Source: Cypionkella sp049896245
GTDB taxonomy: Bacteria > Pseudomonadota > Alphaproteobacteria > Rhodobacterales > Rhodobacteraceae
Assembly: GCF_049896245.1 (NCBI RefSeq)
Contig: NZ_JAFCTX010000025.1
Span: 1-64,000 of the forward strand
Length of the DNA: 64,000 nucleotides
Reading direction: 5' to 3'
The notes under the pieces were generated by a model that saw only the letters and a program-made list of their open reading frames with translations, ran no database searches and was not told where the DNA came from. Both the position numbers and the translations under genes were made by a program. Shown here in pieces: positions 17,152 through 25,888 of the stretch (positions are counted from its first letter, which is position 1; every line of letters begins with the position of its first letter).

Positions 17152-17168
17152 GGTCCCGAGTTGGGACC
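17152..17168 (-). terminator. Rho-independent terminator of dinB
   Basis: The same 17-nt hairpin as at 393-409 (ggtccc-gagtt-gggacc), again followed on the minus strand by a T-run. It lies 8 nt past the dinB stop. Shared identity between two unrelated genes is noted in the findings. Confidence 0.8.
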
Positions 17169-17175
17169 ACTCCCG

Positions 17176-18429
17176 TTATCGCAGCGCCCGCCCCTTGATA
17201 ATTGCCGCGCGGCCAAAGCGGGCGCGGATCGCGTCGGTCGCGCGCTCGGCTGCGGCGCGTTTTCCTGCGGTGGGGTCCAGCAGGTCGGCGGAAAGATCGG
17301 CTTGCGATTCTGGCGCGAGATCGCTGATGCCGACGCCGATCAGCCGGTAAGGGCCTTTGCGGTCGGTCTGATCGAACAAGGCGCGGGCGGCGCGGTAGAT
17401 GCGGTCGCTCAGCTGAGTCGGATCGGTCAAACTGTGGCGGCGGCTGATCAGTTGAAAATCGGCGCGTTTCAGTTTCAGGGTGACGGTTTTGCCCGCCAGC
17501 GCCTTGGCCTTGGCGCGGTCAGCGACCTGCTCGGCCAACCGCCAGAGATGGCCGTCCAGCAGATCGGGGTCAGAGGTGTCCTCAAAGAAGGTGGTTTCCT
17601 TGCTGATCGACTTCAGCTTTTCATCGCGGTTGACGCGGCGGGTGTCCAGACCTCGGGCGAGGTGCCATAGCCTGTCGCCCATGCTGCCAAAGCGGGCGAC
17701 AAGATCGGTGCGGTCCCAGCGCAGCAGGTCGTTGATGGTGCGGATACCGGCCTTTTCCAGCGCGGCTTGGCTGGCGGTGCCGACGCCCCAGATGATCCGC
17801 ACCGGTTTGGGACGCAGGAAAGCCTCGGTCTCGGCCTGCCCGATGATGGAAAAGCCGCGTGGTTTGTCGAGGTCGGAAGCGATCTTGGCGAGGAACTTGT
17901 TGTGCGACAGGCCGACCGATCCTGACAAGCCTAACTCGTCCTCCATTCGCTTCACCAGCCTTGCCAGCACTACGGCGGGCGGTGCGCCGTGCAGGCGTTC
18001 GGTGCCGGTTAAATCCAGGAAAGCCTCGTCGAGGGAAAGTGGTTCAATGGCGGGGGTCAGCGCCTCCATCATCGCGCGGATGGCACGCGAGGCGTCGACG
18101 TAGACGGACATGCGGGGTTTGACGACCACGGCATCCGGGCAGAGTTTCAGCGCCTGAAACATCGGCATGGCAGAACGCACGCCATGGATGCGGGCGAGGT
18201 AGCAGCAGGTCGAGACCACGCCTCGGGTGCCGCCGCCAACGATCACGGCCTTGTCGCGCAGATCAGGATTGTCGCGTTTCTCGACGCTGGCATAGAAGGC
18301 GTCGCAGTCCATGTGGGCGATCAAAAGTTGGTTCAACTCGGGGTGGGCAAGCAAACGGGGAGAGCGGCACTTCGGGCAGCGGGCTCCGGCGTCAAATTGG
18401 GTGAGGCAGTCGCGGCACAGGGCTGGCAT
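17176..18429 (-). CDS. dinB: DNA polymerase IV (Y-family) with N-terminal zinc finger
   Basis: This error-prone translesion polymerase has 417 residues. The palm catalytic residues are in MDCDAFYASVE and SLDEAFLDLTG, and GVGTASQAALEKAGI is the helix-hairpin-helix. The N-terminus MPALCRDC with CPKC adds a four-Cys zinc-finger-like module seen in some alphaproteobacterial DinB proteins. The start at 18429 opens directly with this module. No lexA-type box was recognised in the divergent spacer toward the epimerase gene. Confidence 0.93.
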   Translation of the reverse strand: MPALCRDCLTQFDAGARCPKCRSPRLLAHPELNQLLIAHMDCDAFYASVEKRDNPDLRDKAVIVGGGTRGVVSTCCYLARIHGVRSAMPMFQALKLCPDAVVVKPRMSVYVDASRAIRAMMEALTPAIEPLSLDEAFLDLTGTERLHGAPPAVVLARLVKRMEDELGLSGSVGLSHNKFLAKIASDLDKPRGFSIIGQAETEAFLRPKPVRIIWGVGTASQAALEKAGIRTINDLLRWDRTDLVARFGSMGDRLWHLARGLDTRRVNRDEKLKSISKETTFFEDTSDPDLLDGHLWRLAEQVADRAKAKALAGKTVTLKLKRADFQLISRRHSLTDPTQLSDRIYRAARALFDQTDRKGPYRLIGVGISDLAPESQADLSADLLDPTAGKRAAAERATDAIRARFGRAAIIKGRALR

Positions 18430-18565
18430 GGTTGGATTATGCCAGATCGGGGGCGGGGTTGTCCACGCGTGGCGCATTGGGGCGTTTTATAGGAATCAAT
18501 GGGTTATGAGGTAGTGTTTACGAATTGTTTACGGTTGTGTCCACGCGCCCTTAGGTCATCCTCTC

Positions 18566-18590
18566 TGCTCAAATATCCCCGCCGGAGGCA
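18566..18590. repeat. Possible dispersed Rhodobacterales spacer repeat
   Basis: The motif aaatatccccgccggaggca lies in the dinB-epimerase spacer. I recall its complement (gcctccggcggggatattt) as a frequent intergenic sequence in Rhodobacterales genomes. It occurs only once here, so the call rests on memory and not on this window. Confidence 0.35.
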
Positions 18591-18662
18591 TCCGACACCC
18601 CCCACAAGCGTCTTCGCGTCAGAACTCTGGCTGCGGCCCGCAAATCTTCTATAACAGGCGGC

Positions 18663-19499
18663 ATGTCAGACTCGATCAATCAAACCTTAGTGGTGGGCGC
18701 AAGCGGGCGGGTCGGGCGGCTGCTGGCGCGGGCTTGGGCGCTGGGCGGTCTGGCCCCGACCTTGCAGCATCGCGGCGCAGGGTGGGCTGCGGGTTTGCCG
18801 CAGATGGAATGGCATCCGCTTGCGGGTGCCGCGCTGGAGCAGGGGCGGTTTCGGGCGATGATCGTGTTGGCGGGGGCGGTGCGGGGGGATTTGGCGTTGA
18901 ATACGCAACTGACCCAAGCGTGCTGTGCGGCGGCAGCGCAGGCGGGAATTGGGCAGGTTTTGCTGGCCTCGTCCTCGGCGGTGTATGGGGTGAATGGTGG
19001 GCTGGCCTGCCGCGAGGATACGCCTTGCCTTCCCGTCAATGACTATGGCCGTTCTAAGCTGGAGGCCGAGGCGGCGGCCAACCGCTGGCGCGGGCGCGGG
19101 CTGGCGATCACGGCGCTGCGGATTGGCAATGTGGCGGGGGCGGATGCTTTGCTGGCGGCGATACAACCCGGTCAGCCGACCAAGATCGATTGTTTTGCGG
19201 ACGGAACGGGGCCGATGCGCAGCTATATCGGGCCGGAGACTTTGGCCGATGTGCTGGTGAAGTTGGTTGGCAAGACCCTGCCGCCTATCCTGAACATTGC
19301 TGCTCCAGACCCGGTGGCGATGGCTGATCTGGCGCAGGCGGCTGGGTCAGCTTGGGCCTATCAGCCCGCGCCAGACAGTGCGCATCAGCGCATCACGCTG
19401 GATTGTGGCCTGCTGGCGCAGCATTACCCCTTCAGCGAAAGTCAGTCCGGCGCGCCTGTGATGGTCGCGGAGTGGCTTTGTATGCGAGAGCCACAATGA
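18663..19499 (+). CDS. NAD-dependent epimerase/dehydratase family protein
   Basis: A 278-residue short-chain-dehydrogenase-type nucleotide-sugar enzyme. The NAD-binding glycine motif is VVGASGRVGRLL at residues 10-21, the catalytic Ser/Tyr/Lys set appears as ASSSAVYG and DYGRSKLEAE, and ALRIGNVAGAD follows. It lacks the family's usual length (about 310-340), having a short C-terminal substrate domain. Its stop overlaps the sugar-transferase start by ATGA, so the two probably act together in surface-polysaccharide assembly. The sugar substrate is unknown. Confidence 0.82.
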   Translation: MSDSINQTLVVGASGRVGRLLARAWALGGLAPTLQHRGAGWAAGLPQMEWHPLAGAALEQGRFRAMIVLAGAVRGDLALNTQLTQACCAAAAQAGIGQVLLASSSAVYGVNGGLACREDTPCLPVNDYGRSKLEAEAAANRWRGRGLAITALRIGNVAGADALLAAIQPGQPTKIDCFADGTGPMRSYIGPETLADVLVKLVGKTLPPILNIAAPDPVAMADLAQAAGSAWAYQPAPDSAHQRITLDCGLLAQHYPFSESQSGAPVMVAEWLCMREPQ

Positions 19500-20104
19500 C
19501 GCCGATGAAACGCTTTCTGGATGTGCTGGCCGTGCTGGTGCTGGCGATCCCGCTGCTGCCTTTGGGGCTGCTGACGGCGCTGGCGATCCTTATCCTCGAC
19601 GGTCGCCCGGTGATCTATTGGGCCGAACGAATGAAGACCCCGACGCAAAGTTTCAAGCTGGCAAAGTTCCGCAGCATGACGGTGCGGCCTGCCGAGGCGG
19701 GGGTTTCGGGCGGTGACAAATCCAGCCGGATCACCCGGACCGGGCGGTTGCTCCGCCGGAGCCGTTTGGATGAATTGCCGCAACTTTGGAATGTGCTGAA
19801 GGGCGATATCAGCTTTGTCGGGCCGCGCCCGCCGCTGCGGGAATATGTTGAACGCTTCCCGGAGATTTACCGCCAAGTGCTGAAATCGCGCCCCGGTATC
19901 ACCGGCCTTGCGACGATTGTGTATCACCGTCACGAGGAATTGCTGCTGGCGCGCTGCAAGACGGCGGCGGAAACCGATGCGGTCTATGCGCGGGCCTGCG
20001 TGCCCCGCAAAGCCAAGCTGGATTTGATCTATCAGCGGCGGCGCAATCTGCGGTTTGATTTTTATCTGATGCTGAAGACGGTGTTCAAAAGGTTGCCACT
20101 GTAG
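19496..20104 (+). CDS. Undecaprenyl-phosphate sugar phosphotransferase (WcaJ/ExoY type)
   Basis: A 202-residue inner-membrane initiating sugar transferase. One N-terminal hydrophobic segment (FLDVLAVLVLAIPLLPLGLL) is followed by the conserved FKLAKFRSM, RRSRLDELPQLWNVLKGD and SFVGPRPPLREYV blocks of the family. It should transfer a sugar-1-phosphate to the lipid carrier and so begin an exopolysaccharide or O-antigen unit. ATG 19496 overlaps the previous stop; an in-frame start at 19352 lies inside the epimerase gene and is not plausible. Confidence 0.9.
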   Translation: MTPMKRFLDVLAVLVLAIPLLPLGLLTALAILILDGRPVIYWAERMKTPTQSFKLAKFRSMTVRPAEAGVSGGDKSSRITRTGRLLRRSRLDELPQLWNVLKGDISFVGPRPPLREYVERFPEIYRQVLKSRPGITGLATIVYHRHEELLLARCKTAAETDAVYARACVPRKAKLDLIYQRRRNLRFDFYLMLKTVFKRLPL

Positions 20105-20250
20105 GCTGGTTCTTGCCCAAACAGCACGAACCTGCCGTCAAGCAGCAGATTTTCGGATGATCTTTCCAAAGCCGCCATCATCTTTGAAATGGAGGTTCAG
20201 CGACAGCACGTCTGAAGTCTATCAACTTTATCGTGTTTAGGAAGCTGCTG

Positions 20251-20511
20251 ATGCGCTCGCTGAAACTGGTCGGTTTGTCCGGCAATATAACTGCGCCGTC
20301 CAAGACCCGTGCCTTGGTGCAAACGGCGGTGACTTTGGCTGCTGATCGCTTGGGGGCAGGGGCTGAGGTGATCGAGGTCGGTGACTTTGGCGACCAGCTT
20401 GGCCGCGCGCGGCGGTTGACCGATCTGGACGCTAAAGGCCAAGCGCTGGTTGCCCGCATCGTAGACGCCGATGCCTTGATCGTCGCCACACCGATCTACA
20501 AAGCCAGCTGA
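20251..20511 (+). pseudogene. ssuE: Truncated NAD(P)H:FMN reductase (SsuE/MsuE) N-terminus
   Basis: The reading frame starts at ATG 20251 with agga upstream. It gives the flavodoxin-like N-terminus LKLVGLSGNITAPSKTRALV, and then ADALIVATPIYKAS, where it hits TGA. Full SsuE proteins are about 180-190 residues; here 86 remain. Directly after the stop, coding sequence of a different family resumes, so a deletion removed the second half. The reductase would have supplied FMNH2 to SsuD just downstream. The spacer 20105-20250 shows nothing else recognisable. Confidence 0.82.
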
Positions 20512-20512
20512 C

Positions 20513-20623
20513 CGCCATTGGCGCAACGCCCGCACCCTGCACGACCCGGTGCGCTGGAAGTATGCGATCCTTGGAAATTACTATCTGAACGGCGTCAACC
20601 CGCCCTTCCATGCATGGAGCTGA
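20513..20623 (+). pseudogene. C-terminal remnant of an acyl-CoA-dehydrogenase-like (SfnB/DszC type) gene
   Basis: From 20513 a frame of 36 codons reads HWRNARTLHDPVRWKY, then LGNYYLNGVNPPFHAWS and TGA. This is the characteristic C-terminus of flavin-dependent acyl-CoA-dehydrogenase-like monooxygenases found in sulfur-source gene clusters. It is in a different frame from the SsuE remnant and has no start. I infer that one deletion joined the start of ssuE to the end of this gene. The ssuD ATG follows one base after its stop, so transcription into ssuD may survive. Confidence 0.7.
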
Positions 20624-20624
20624 T

Positions 20625-21788
20625 ATGAGCATTCCCGACAAAATCAACGTGCTGTGGTTCATACCCACCCACGGCGAAAGCCGCTATCTTGGCACATCAG
20701 AAGGCGGGCGGCAGGTTGATCTGGCCTATCTGACACAGGTGGCGAAAGCGGCGGATTCGCTGGGGTTTTATGGTGCGCTGCTGCCGACTGGGCGCAGTTG
20801 TGAGGATAGCTGGGTGGTGGCTTCTGCGCTTGCCACCCAGACCGAGCGTTTGCGGTTTCTGGTTGCCGTGCGCCCCGGCCTGCAATCGCCGACCTTGGCC
20901 GCGCGGATGACCGCCACGCTGGACCGGATTTCCAACGGGCGGTTGTTGATCAACATCGTCACGGGTGGCGATCCGGCGGAGAACAAAGGCGACGGCATCA
21001 ACCTGCCGCATTCTGAGCGCTATGAGATCACGGATGAGTTTCTCGGCATCTACCGCGCCTTGCTGCGTGGCGAAACGGTGGAGCATACCGGGAAACACTT
21101 CCAAATCTCGGATGGCCGCCTGATCTATCCGCCCGCGCAAAAGCCCTATCCACCCCTGTATTTTGGCGGCTCGTCGGAGGAGGGCTTCAAGGTTGGCGCC
21201 AAGCATATCGACAAATACCTGACATGGGGCGAACCCCCGGCGCAGGTGGCCGAAAAGATCGCGACAATGCGGCGTCATGCAGAGGCTGAGGGGCGTGAGG
21301 TGTCCTTTGGCATCCGGCTGCATGTGATCGTGCGCGACACCACTGCCGAGGCTTGGGCGGCAGCCGATAAGCTGATCAGCAAGCTGGATGATCACACCAT
21401 CGCCGAGGCGCAAAAGGTGTTCGCGCGGATGGATTCGGTGGGCCAAGCCCGGATGACCGCGCTGCATGGCGGGCGGCGGGATAAGCTGGAGATCAGCCCG
21501 AACCTGTGGGCGGGCGTCGGCCTTGTGCGCGGCGGGGCGGGCACCGCACTGGTGGGTGATGCCGACACAGTAGCCGAGCGCATCGACGAATATCGTCGCA
21601 TCGGTGTCGATAGCTTCATCTTCTCGGGCTATCCGCATCTGGAAGAAGCCTATAGCTTTGGCGAATTGGTGCTGCCGAAACTTCCCCTTGGCCATCCGAT
21701 CCCACGCCGCGATATGGTGGTCAACACCGGGCCTTTCGGCGAAACCATCGCGGGCGATCACAAGCCCAAACTACAGGCGGCACAATGA
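20625..21788 (+). CDS. ssuD: FMNH2-dependent alkanesulfonate monooxygenase
   Basis: A 387-residue luciferase-like TIM-barrel enzyme that releases sulfite from alkanesulfonates using reduced FMN and oxygen. SsuD-type blocks present are WFIPTHGESRYLG, TGRSCEDSWV, RFLVAVRPGLQSP and NIVTGGDPAENKGDG. GGAG lies 5 nt before the ATG. It looks intact, but its normal partner reductase ssuE is broken just upstream, so it must borrow FMNH2 from another reductase. No ssuABC transporter is in the window. Confidence 0.93.
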   Translation: MSIPDKINVLWFIPTHGESRYLGTSEGGRQVDLAYLTQVAKAADSLGFYGALLPTGRSCEDSWVVASALATQTERLRFLVAVRPGLQSPTLAARMTATLDRISNGRLLINIVTGGDPAENKGDGINLPHSERYEITDEFLGIYRALLRGETVEHTGKHFQISDGRLIYPPAQKPYPPLYFGGSSEEGFKVGAKHIDKYLTWGEPPAQVAEKIATMRRHAEAEGREVSFGIRLHVIVRDTTAEAWAAADKLISKLDDHTIAEAQKVFARMDSVGQARMTALHGGRRDKLEISPNLWAGVGLVRGGAGTALVGDADTVAERIDEYRRIGVDSFIFSGYPHLEEAYSFGELVLPKLPLGHPIPRRDMVVNTGPFGETIAGDHKPKLQAAQ

Positions 21789-23200
21789 CCCAACCCAACA
21801 CCAAGCACCCGATAACCGTCGCCATCATCGGCGGCGGCCTGTCTGGGGCAGCGGTGGCCTATCATCTCGCTGGGCTGGGGCAGGCGATGGATCTGGTGGT
21901 GATCGAACCGCGTGAGGGTCTCGGGCGCGGTTTGGCCTATGCGACACCCGACCCCGATCACCGCCTGAACGTGCCGGACCACAAGATGACGCTGCGCTCG
22001 GACCGCCCTGAAGATTTCCGGCGCTGGCTGCATACGGCGGAGGCCCCCAGCCTGCCCGCCAATTCGGCGCGATTGTCGGGTGAGACTTTCGCGCCCCGCG
22101 CGGTGTTTGGCAGCTATGTCGCGGCGCAGCTTGCGCCTTTGCTGGCTGCGGGGCTGTTGCGGCATGTGCAGGCGCGGGTGGTGTCGGTTGGGCGGGCGGA
22201 TCGCTATAGGTTGGGGCTGTCGGATGGTGGTAAGGTTGTGGCGGATATCGTTGTGCTGGCAACCACGCATCCGAACGCGGGTCTGCCGCGTGAATTGGCC
22301 GGGTTGGCGGGCGATCCCGCGCTGATTGCTGATCCGTTTGCCGAAGGTGCTTTGGCAGGCGTGGCGGAAGACGCGCGGGTATTGATCGTGGGCAATGGGT
22401 TGACCTCGGCGGATATCGTGGCATCCCTGCACAGGCGCGGCCATCGCGGCCAGATCACGGCGCTGTCGCGGCATGGGTATCGCTCGCAACCGCACGGGCC
22501 TGTACAAGCGGAGACGACGGCGGATTTCGCGCATACCCCGGCGCGGACAGCGTTGCAGTTGCTGCGACGGGTGCGGGTGGCTTTGGCGCGGGATCAGGCA
22601 TTGGGCCTGACATGGCACGCAGTGTTTGACCGTTTGCGTGCGCAGGGGCCCGCGATCTGGACGGCTTTGTCCGAGGCGGAGAGGCGGCGGTTTCTGCGGC
22701 ATTTGCGCGCCCTGTGGGACATCCACCGCTTTCGGATCGCGCCGCAGACCTACGAGGCGAACCAACAGATGCAGCGCTTGGGGCGGCTGGTCAGTTTGGG
22801 CGCGCGGATTGTCTCGGCTACGCCAGGCAGCCCGGTCAAGCTGAGCTTGCAAGCCAGCCGCAATCGGGCGCGGTTTACCGTGGCGGTGGATCGGGTGATT
22901 TTGGCCACTGGACCCGCGCATGGTGGCGTGATTGCGGCGGTGCCTGCGCTGGCTGATCTGGCGGGTTTGGGGCTGTTGCAACCCGATCCGCTGGGCTTGG
23001 GTCTGCTGACTGCGGCAAATGGCCAAGCGGTGCCAGTGTCGGGTGCTGCGGATGGCACGCTGTTGGTGGCGGGGCCGCTGGCGCGGGCTGCGGTGGGCGA
23101 GTTGATGGGGGTGCCAGAGGTGATCACCTGGGCCGAACATATTGCGCGGGAAGTGGCAGGGCAGGTGGCGGTGCGGCGGGGTTTGGTGGCGGCGCAGTAG
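21785..23200 (+). CDS. FAD/NAD(P)-binding oxidoreductase
   Basis: A 471-residue flavoprotein whose N-terminal FAD-binding motif is VAIIGGGLSGAAVAYHL (about residues 11-27). It then has LGRGLAYATPDPDHRLNVP and a second nucleotide-binding segment VLIVGNGLTSADIVASLHRRG. This is the layout of the FAD-NAD(P)-binding family (related to HI0933/EntA-like 'FAD_NAD_binding_9' proteins). Its start overlaps ssuD by ATGA, so it is probably part of the same sulfur-source operon. The substrate is unknown. Confidence 0.8.
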   Translation: MTQPNTKHPITVAIIGGGLSGAAVAYHLAGLGQAMDLVVIEPREGLGRGLAYATPDPDHRLNVPDHKMTLRSDRPEDFRRWLHTAEAPSLPANSARLSGETFAPRAVFGSYVAAQLAPLLAAGLLRHVQARVVSVGRADRYRLGLSDGGKVVADIVVLATTHPNAGLPRELAGLAGDPALIADPFAEGALAGVAEDARVLIVGNGLTSADIVASLHRRGHRGQITALSRHGYRSQPHGPVQAETTADFAHTPARTALQLLRRVRVALARDQALGLTWHAVFDRLRAQGPAIWTALSEAERRRFLRHLRALWDIHRFRIAPQTYEANQQMQRLGRLVSLGARIVSATPGSPVKLSLQASRNRARFTVAVDRVILATGPAHGGVIAAVPALADLAGLGLLQPDPLGLGLLTAANGQAVPVSGAADGTLLVAGPLARAAVGELMGVPEVITWAEHIAREVAGQVAVRRGLVAAQ

Positions 23201-23866
23201 GGTCTGAGCCCAGTGTCGCGGCTCTGTCACGTTCACTGCCACGTCCGCTGCGGACCATGGCCGCGATTACGGGGTGACACTGCGGGGTGACACTGCTTGC
23301 GCCGATCAACCAAGTTTGCCGCCACCAGACCTATGACGGAACCGCACCACACCGCGACGGCGGTGCGCGCCATTGATCTGCGTCGGCCGTGTCCGCATGA
23401 GGGCCGCGCGTTCAGATCCTGTCCTTGCGCCTGAACCAAACGCACCCGGTGCTGGTGCGCAGCCAAAGCAACCTGGGTCAGATTGACGCCAGTTCTGCGC
23501 AAGCGAAACTCTGGTCAGACGGGTCAGATGCTGCCTGATTGCCGCGCCCGGTGCCGTGTCATACCTATTCAAAGCGCGCGCTGGGCAAGTGTATTGATCC
23601 AGAAGTTCGGGGCGTTGCATTGGCAGTGAATGATCCGAGCGACGGTCGCAGATGGTGTACGCCCCGGTCCGAAGCCGCTGCTGACTGACGCGCTGGGTCA
23701 ATCTAGCGAGGGCAATGATCGGTATGGCTCAGTCTCGATCCATTTTGGGTTGAGAAAGCAAGCGGCGCGGCAAAGTCTTGGTCTCGAATTTTGATCTGGA
23801 GCGGCAGTGTGGCACGACTTTCGCCTTGGACGATTCACTTCGTGAATCCATGTGGTTAGAGGCGGT
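23201..23866. other. Degenerate spacer with no intact gene
   Basis: About 665 nt without a convincing gene. A 13-bp unit (ggggtgacactgc) is duplicated in tandem at 23271-23296. A perfect 7-bp hairpin (gattcac-ttc-gtgaatc) lies at 23832-23848 just ahead of the transposase remnant. Several frames are open for 80-130 codons on the minus strand but change frame repeatedly and match nothing I recognise. It looks like decayed mobile DNA. Confidence 0.5.
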
Positions 23867-24242
23867 ATGAGCAAGCCTTCGCCCTTGAACTTTTGCACGA
23901 CGCACTGGTCCAGCGACAGTCCGGGCTTGCCGAAACGGCTTGACCAGATCCCCGAGGGTGAAGAGATCGGCACCGTGACCACCCCCTCTTATGGTTTGCA
24001 GGCAAACCATTGCCGGGCAACGGATGGTGCAGGTGGCACCCGCCGATTACACCCGCCGATGCCATGCCGCGATCCTCGACCGCCAAACCGCCGAAATCCA
24101 GATCCGCAGCACCCGCGTGAACCGTTTCTCAACCCGCGGCACCGCCAAAACCATTGGCGTGGCTTGCAATCGGCGAGGAAAGCGGCTGTCACGCCTCGGA
24201 CATGAGTTGTGCCGCAAAGTTCGACTGTGGGCCGGTCTCTGA
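23867..24242 (+). pseudogene. Decayed IS5-family transposase
   Basis: Scattered pieces of an IS5-type DDE transposase survive. The N-terminus is MSKPSPLNFCTTHW; then, after a large deletion, LDQIPEGEEIGTVT; then in another frame DYTRRCHAAI and, after a second deletion, LDRQTAEIQIRSTRVNRF, the usual C-terminal region. About 375 nt remain of a gene normally near 900-1000 nt. Inside it, 23991-24010 is a perfect 9-bp inverted repeat (atggtttgc-ag-gcaaaccat) that interrupts the transposase sequence. No terminal inverted repeats could be paired. Confidence 0.65.
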
Positions 24243-24941
24243 TCACCACCATGCACTTAGATACCGCTTTGCGTGATCGCAGGCCTTGATCAGATCCTTT
24301 CCAAGCGCCAGTTGGGCGGCGATCGCTGTGGCCAAAGTGCAGCCGGTGCCACGCCGCGTGCCCGGTTTTCGCGGCGCGGCGAACCGCAGAGGCAGGTGAT
24401 TCGGGCGATGTAACCAATCGACCGCCTCGGGCCCATCGGCATGGCCCCCCTTCAGCAGCACCGCCTTTGCACCCATCACAAAGAAAGCTGTGGCAAGGTC
24501 TTGCAGCGGTGCATCGGCGGTCAGGCCAGTCAGGATGGCCGCTTCCGGCAAGTTCGGGGTCACCAGCGCTGCGCGCGGGATCAGCCGGGCAATCATCGCG
24601 GCGCGTCCGGCGGCATCCAGCAGCTCGGCCCCGGCGCTGGTCGCCAGAACCGGGTCCAGCACGAACGGCAGGTCGGGCAAGGTATCGGCGATGGCGGCGA
24701 CAATATCGGCATTGACCAGCATGCCAAGTTTGGCTGCCAGCACCGGGCCTGCGGCGCGGATCTGGGCCGCAACCATGGCAGCAGGCATTGGATGCACGCA
24801 GCATCCGCCCCCGGCGTCCTGCGCCGTAACGGCGGTTGCGGCCAGTCGCGCCGTCACGCCAAAATCGGCGAGCACCGCTAGATCGCGGGCCAACCCGGCC
24901 CCGGTGGAGCTGTCCAGCCCGGCAATCAGCAGAACCGTCAT
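24243..24941 (-). CDS. thiD: Hydroxymethylpyrimidine/phosphomethylpyrimidine kinase
   Basis: This ribokinase-fold kinase makes HMP-pyrophosphate for thiamin assembly. Its 232 residues start MTVLLIAGLDSSTGAGLARD (substrate site); VLDPVLATSAG and KGTRR-type KPGTRRGTGCTLATAIAA form the phosphate/anion-hole region. It is slightly shorter than typical ThiD (about 260). The start overlaps the thiF stop by ATGA. It is the last gene of the thiCOSGEFD operon, and its stop abuts the decayed IS5 remnant. Confidence 0.92.
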   Translation of the reverse strand: MTVLLIAGLDSSTGAGLARDLAVLADFGVTARLAATAVTAQDAGGGCCVHPMPAAMVAAQIRAAGPVLAAKLGMLVNADIVAAIADTLPDLPFVLDPVLATSAGAELLDAAGRAAMIARLIPRAALVTPNLPEAAILTGLTADAPLQDLATAFFVMGAKAVLLKGGHADGPEAVDWLHRPNHLPLRFAAPRKPGTRRGTGCTLATAIAAQLALGKDLIKACDHAKRYLSAWW

Positions 24942-25888
24942 TGGCCGTCTGCGAGCAGGGCAAGTGAAGTGGCACCACGCGCGGCCAGAACTTGCGCGCA
25001 CCGCCACGCCCGCAGGCCCGAGGAGCAGCACAGCACCACCCGGCCGGGCGGGATCGGCCAGTCGGCAAGATCGGCGGCGGCAAGTGTTTGCGTATCGGGT
25101 AGGGGTTGCACGCTGCCTGCGGGGCGCAGATCGACCACCGTGTCATTGGGGCTGATTTGTGACGCGGCGATAAAGCCAAAGCCGGGTGACTCGGCGGCCC
25201 CGGTAAAGCTGAAACCGCCCAGACGCCAGCTGGACAGATCAAGTGTGACGACGCGGCCCAGCGGGCTTGGTTGCAATCCGATAAGCTGGGCCAGAACCAT
25301 CTGCGCCTGCACCGCCGCCAATGTGGCAACCACCGGCCCCAGAACACCCGCTGTCGCACAGCTTGCCGCCTGTGTTGGCAAGTCGGGAAACACGGCGCGG
25401 TAGCTGGGGGCCGAGCCACAAAACCCGCCCGCATAGCCGGATTGGCCGATGACCGAGGCCGAGATCAGCGATTTACCTGCGGCAAGGCACAGGTCCGACA
25501 AAATATAGGTGACGGCAAAGCTGTCGGCGGCATCGACGATCACATCAGCGGACGCGATCAGCTTTGGTGCGTTGGCCGGGTCCAGCCGGGCGACGAGCGG
25601 GGTGGGCCGGCAGTCAGAATTCAGTGCTTGCACGCGACGGGCGGCGGCTGTGGCCTTGGGCATGCCGATGTCGGCCATGGTGTAAAGCGTTTGCCGATGC
25701 AGGTTGGTCAACTCGATCAGATCGGGGTCGATGAGGGTCAGTTGGCCGACCCCTGCCCCCGCCAGCGCCGGGATCACCGTGCAGCCCAGACCGCCAGCCC
25801 CCACCACCAGCACTCGCGCATTGGCAAGTTTTTCTTGCCCGGACAGCCCCACCCCCGGCAGCTGAATCTGGCGGATGTAGCGGTTCAT
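24938..25888 (-). CDS. thiF: ThiF/MoeB-type adenylyltransferase with C-terminal rhodanese-like domain
   Basis: This enzyme adenylates the ThiS C-terminal Gly-Gly so that sulfur can be loaded. Of 316 residues, 1-240 form the E1-like domain: ARVLVVGAGGLGC (ATP site), DPDLIELTNLHRQTLY, and the catalytic-Cys region ASCATAGVLGP. About 245-316 form a rhodanese-like tail with CSSGLRAWRC, which can carry a persulfide. The usual zinc-ligand CYRC just before the catalytic Cys reads SYRA, so the structural zinc is probably absent. The start at 25888 overlaps thiE by ATGA. Confidence 0.88.
   Translation of the reverse strand: MNRYIRQIQLPGVGLSGQEKLANARVLVVGAGGLGCTVIPALAGAGVGQLTLIDPDLIELTNLHRQTLYTMADIGMPKATAAARRVQALNSDCRPTPLVARLDPANAPKLIASADVIVDAADSFAVTYILSDLCLAAGKSLISASVIGQSGYAGGFCGSAPSYRAVFPDLPTQAASCATAGVLGPVVATLAAVQAQMVLAQLIGLQPSPLGRVVTLDLSSWRLGGFSFTGAAESPGFGFIAASQISPNDTVVDLRPAGSVQPLPDTQTLAAADLADWPIPPGRVVLCCSSGLRAWRCAQVLAARGATSLALLADGQ

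Noticed and set aside
21758..23242. 494-codon open frame on the minus strand
   Set aside because: It is antisense to the FAD oxidoreductase and composed largely of Arg, Gln, His and Pro, typical of antisense frames.
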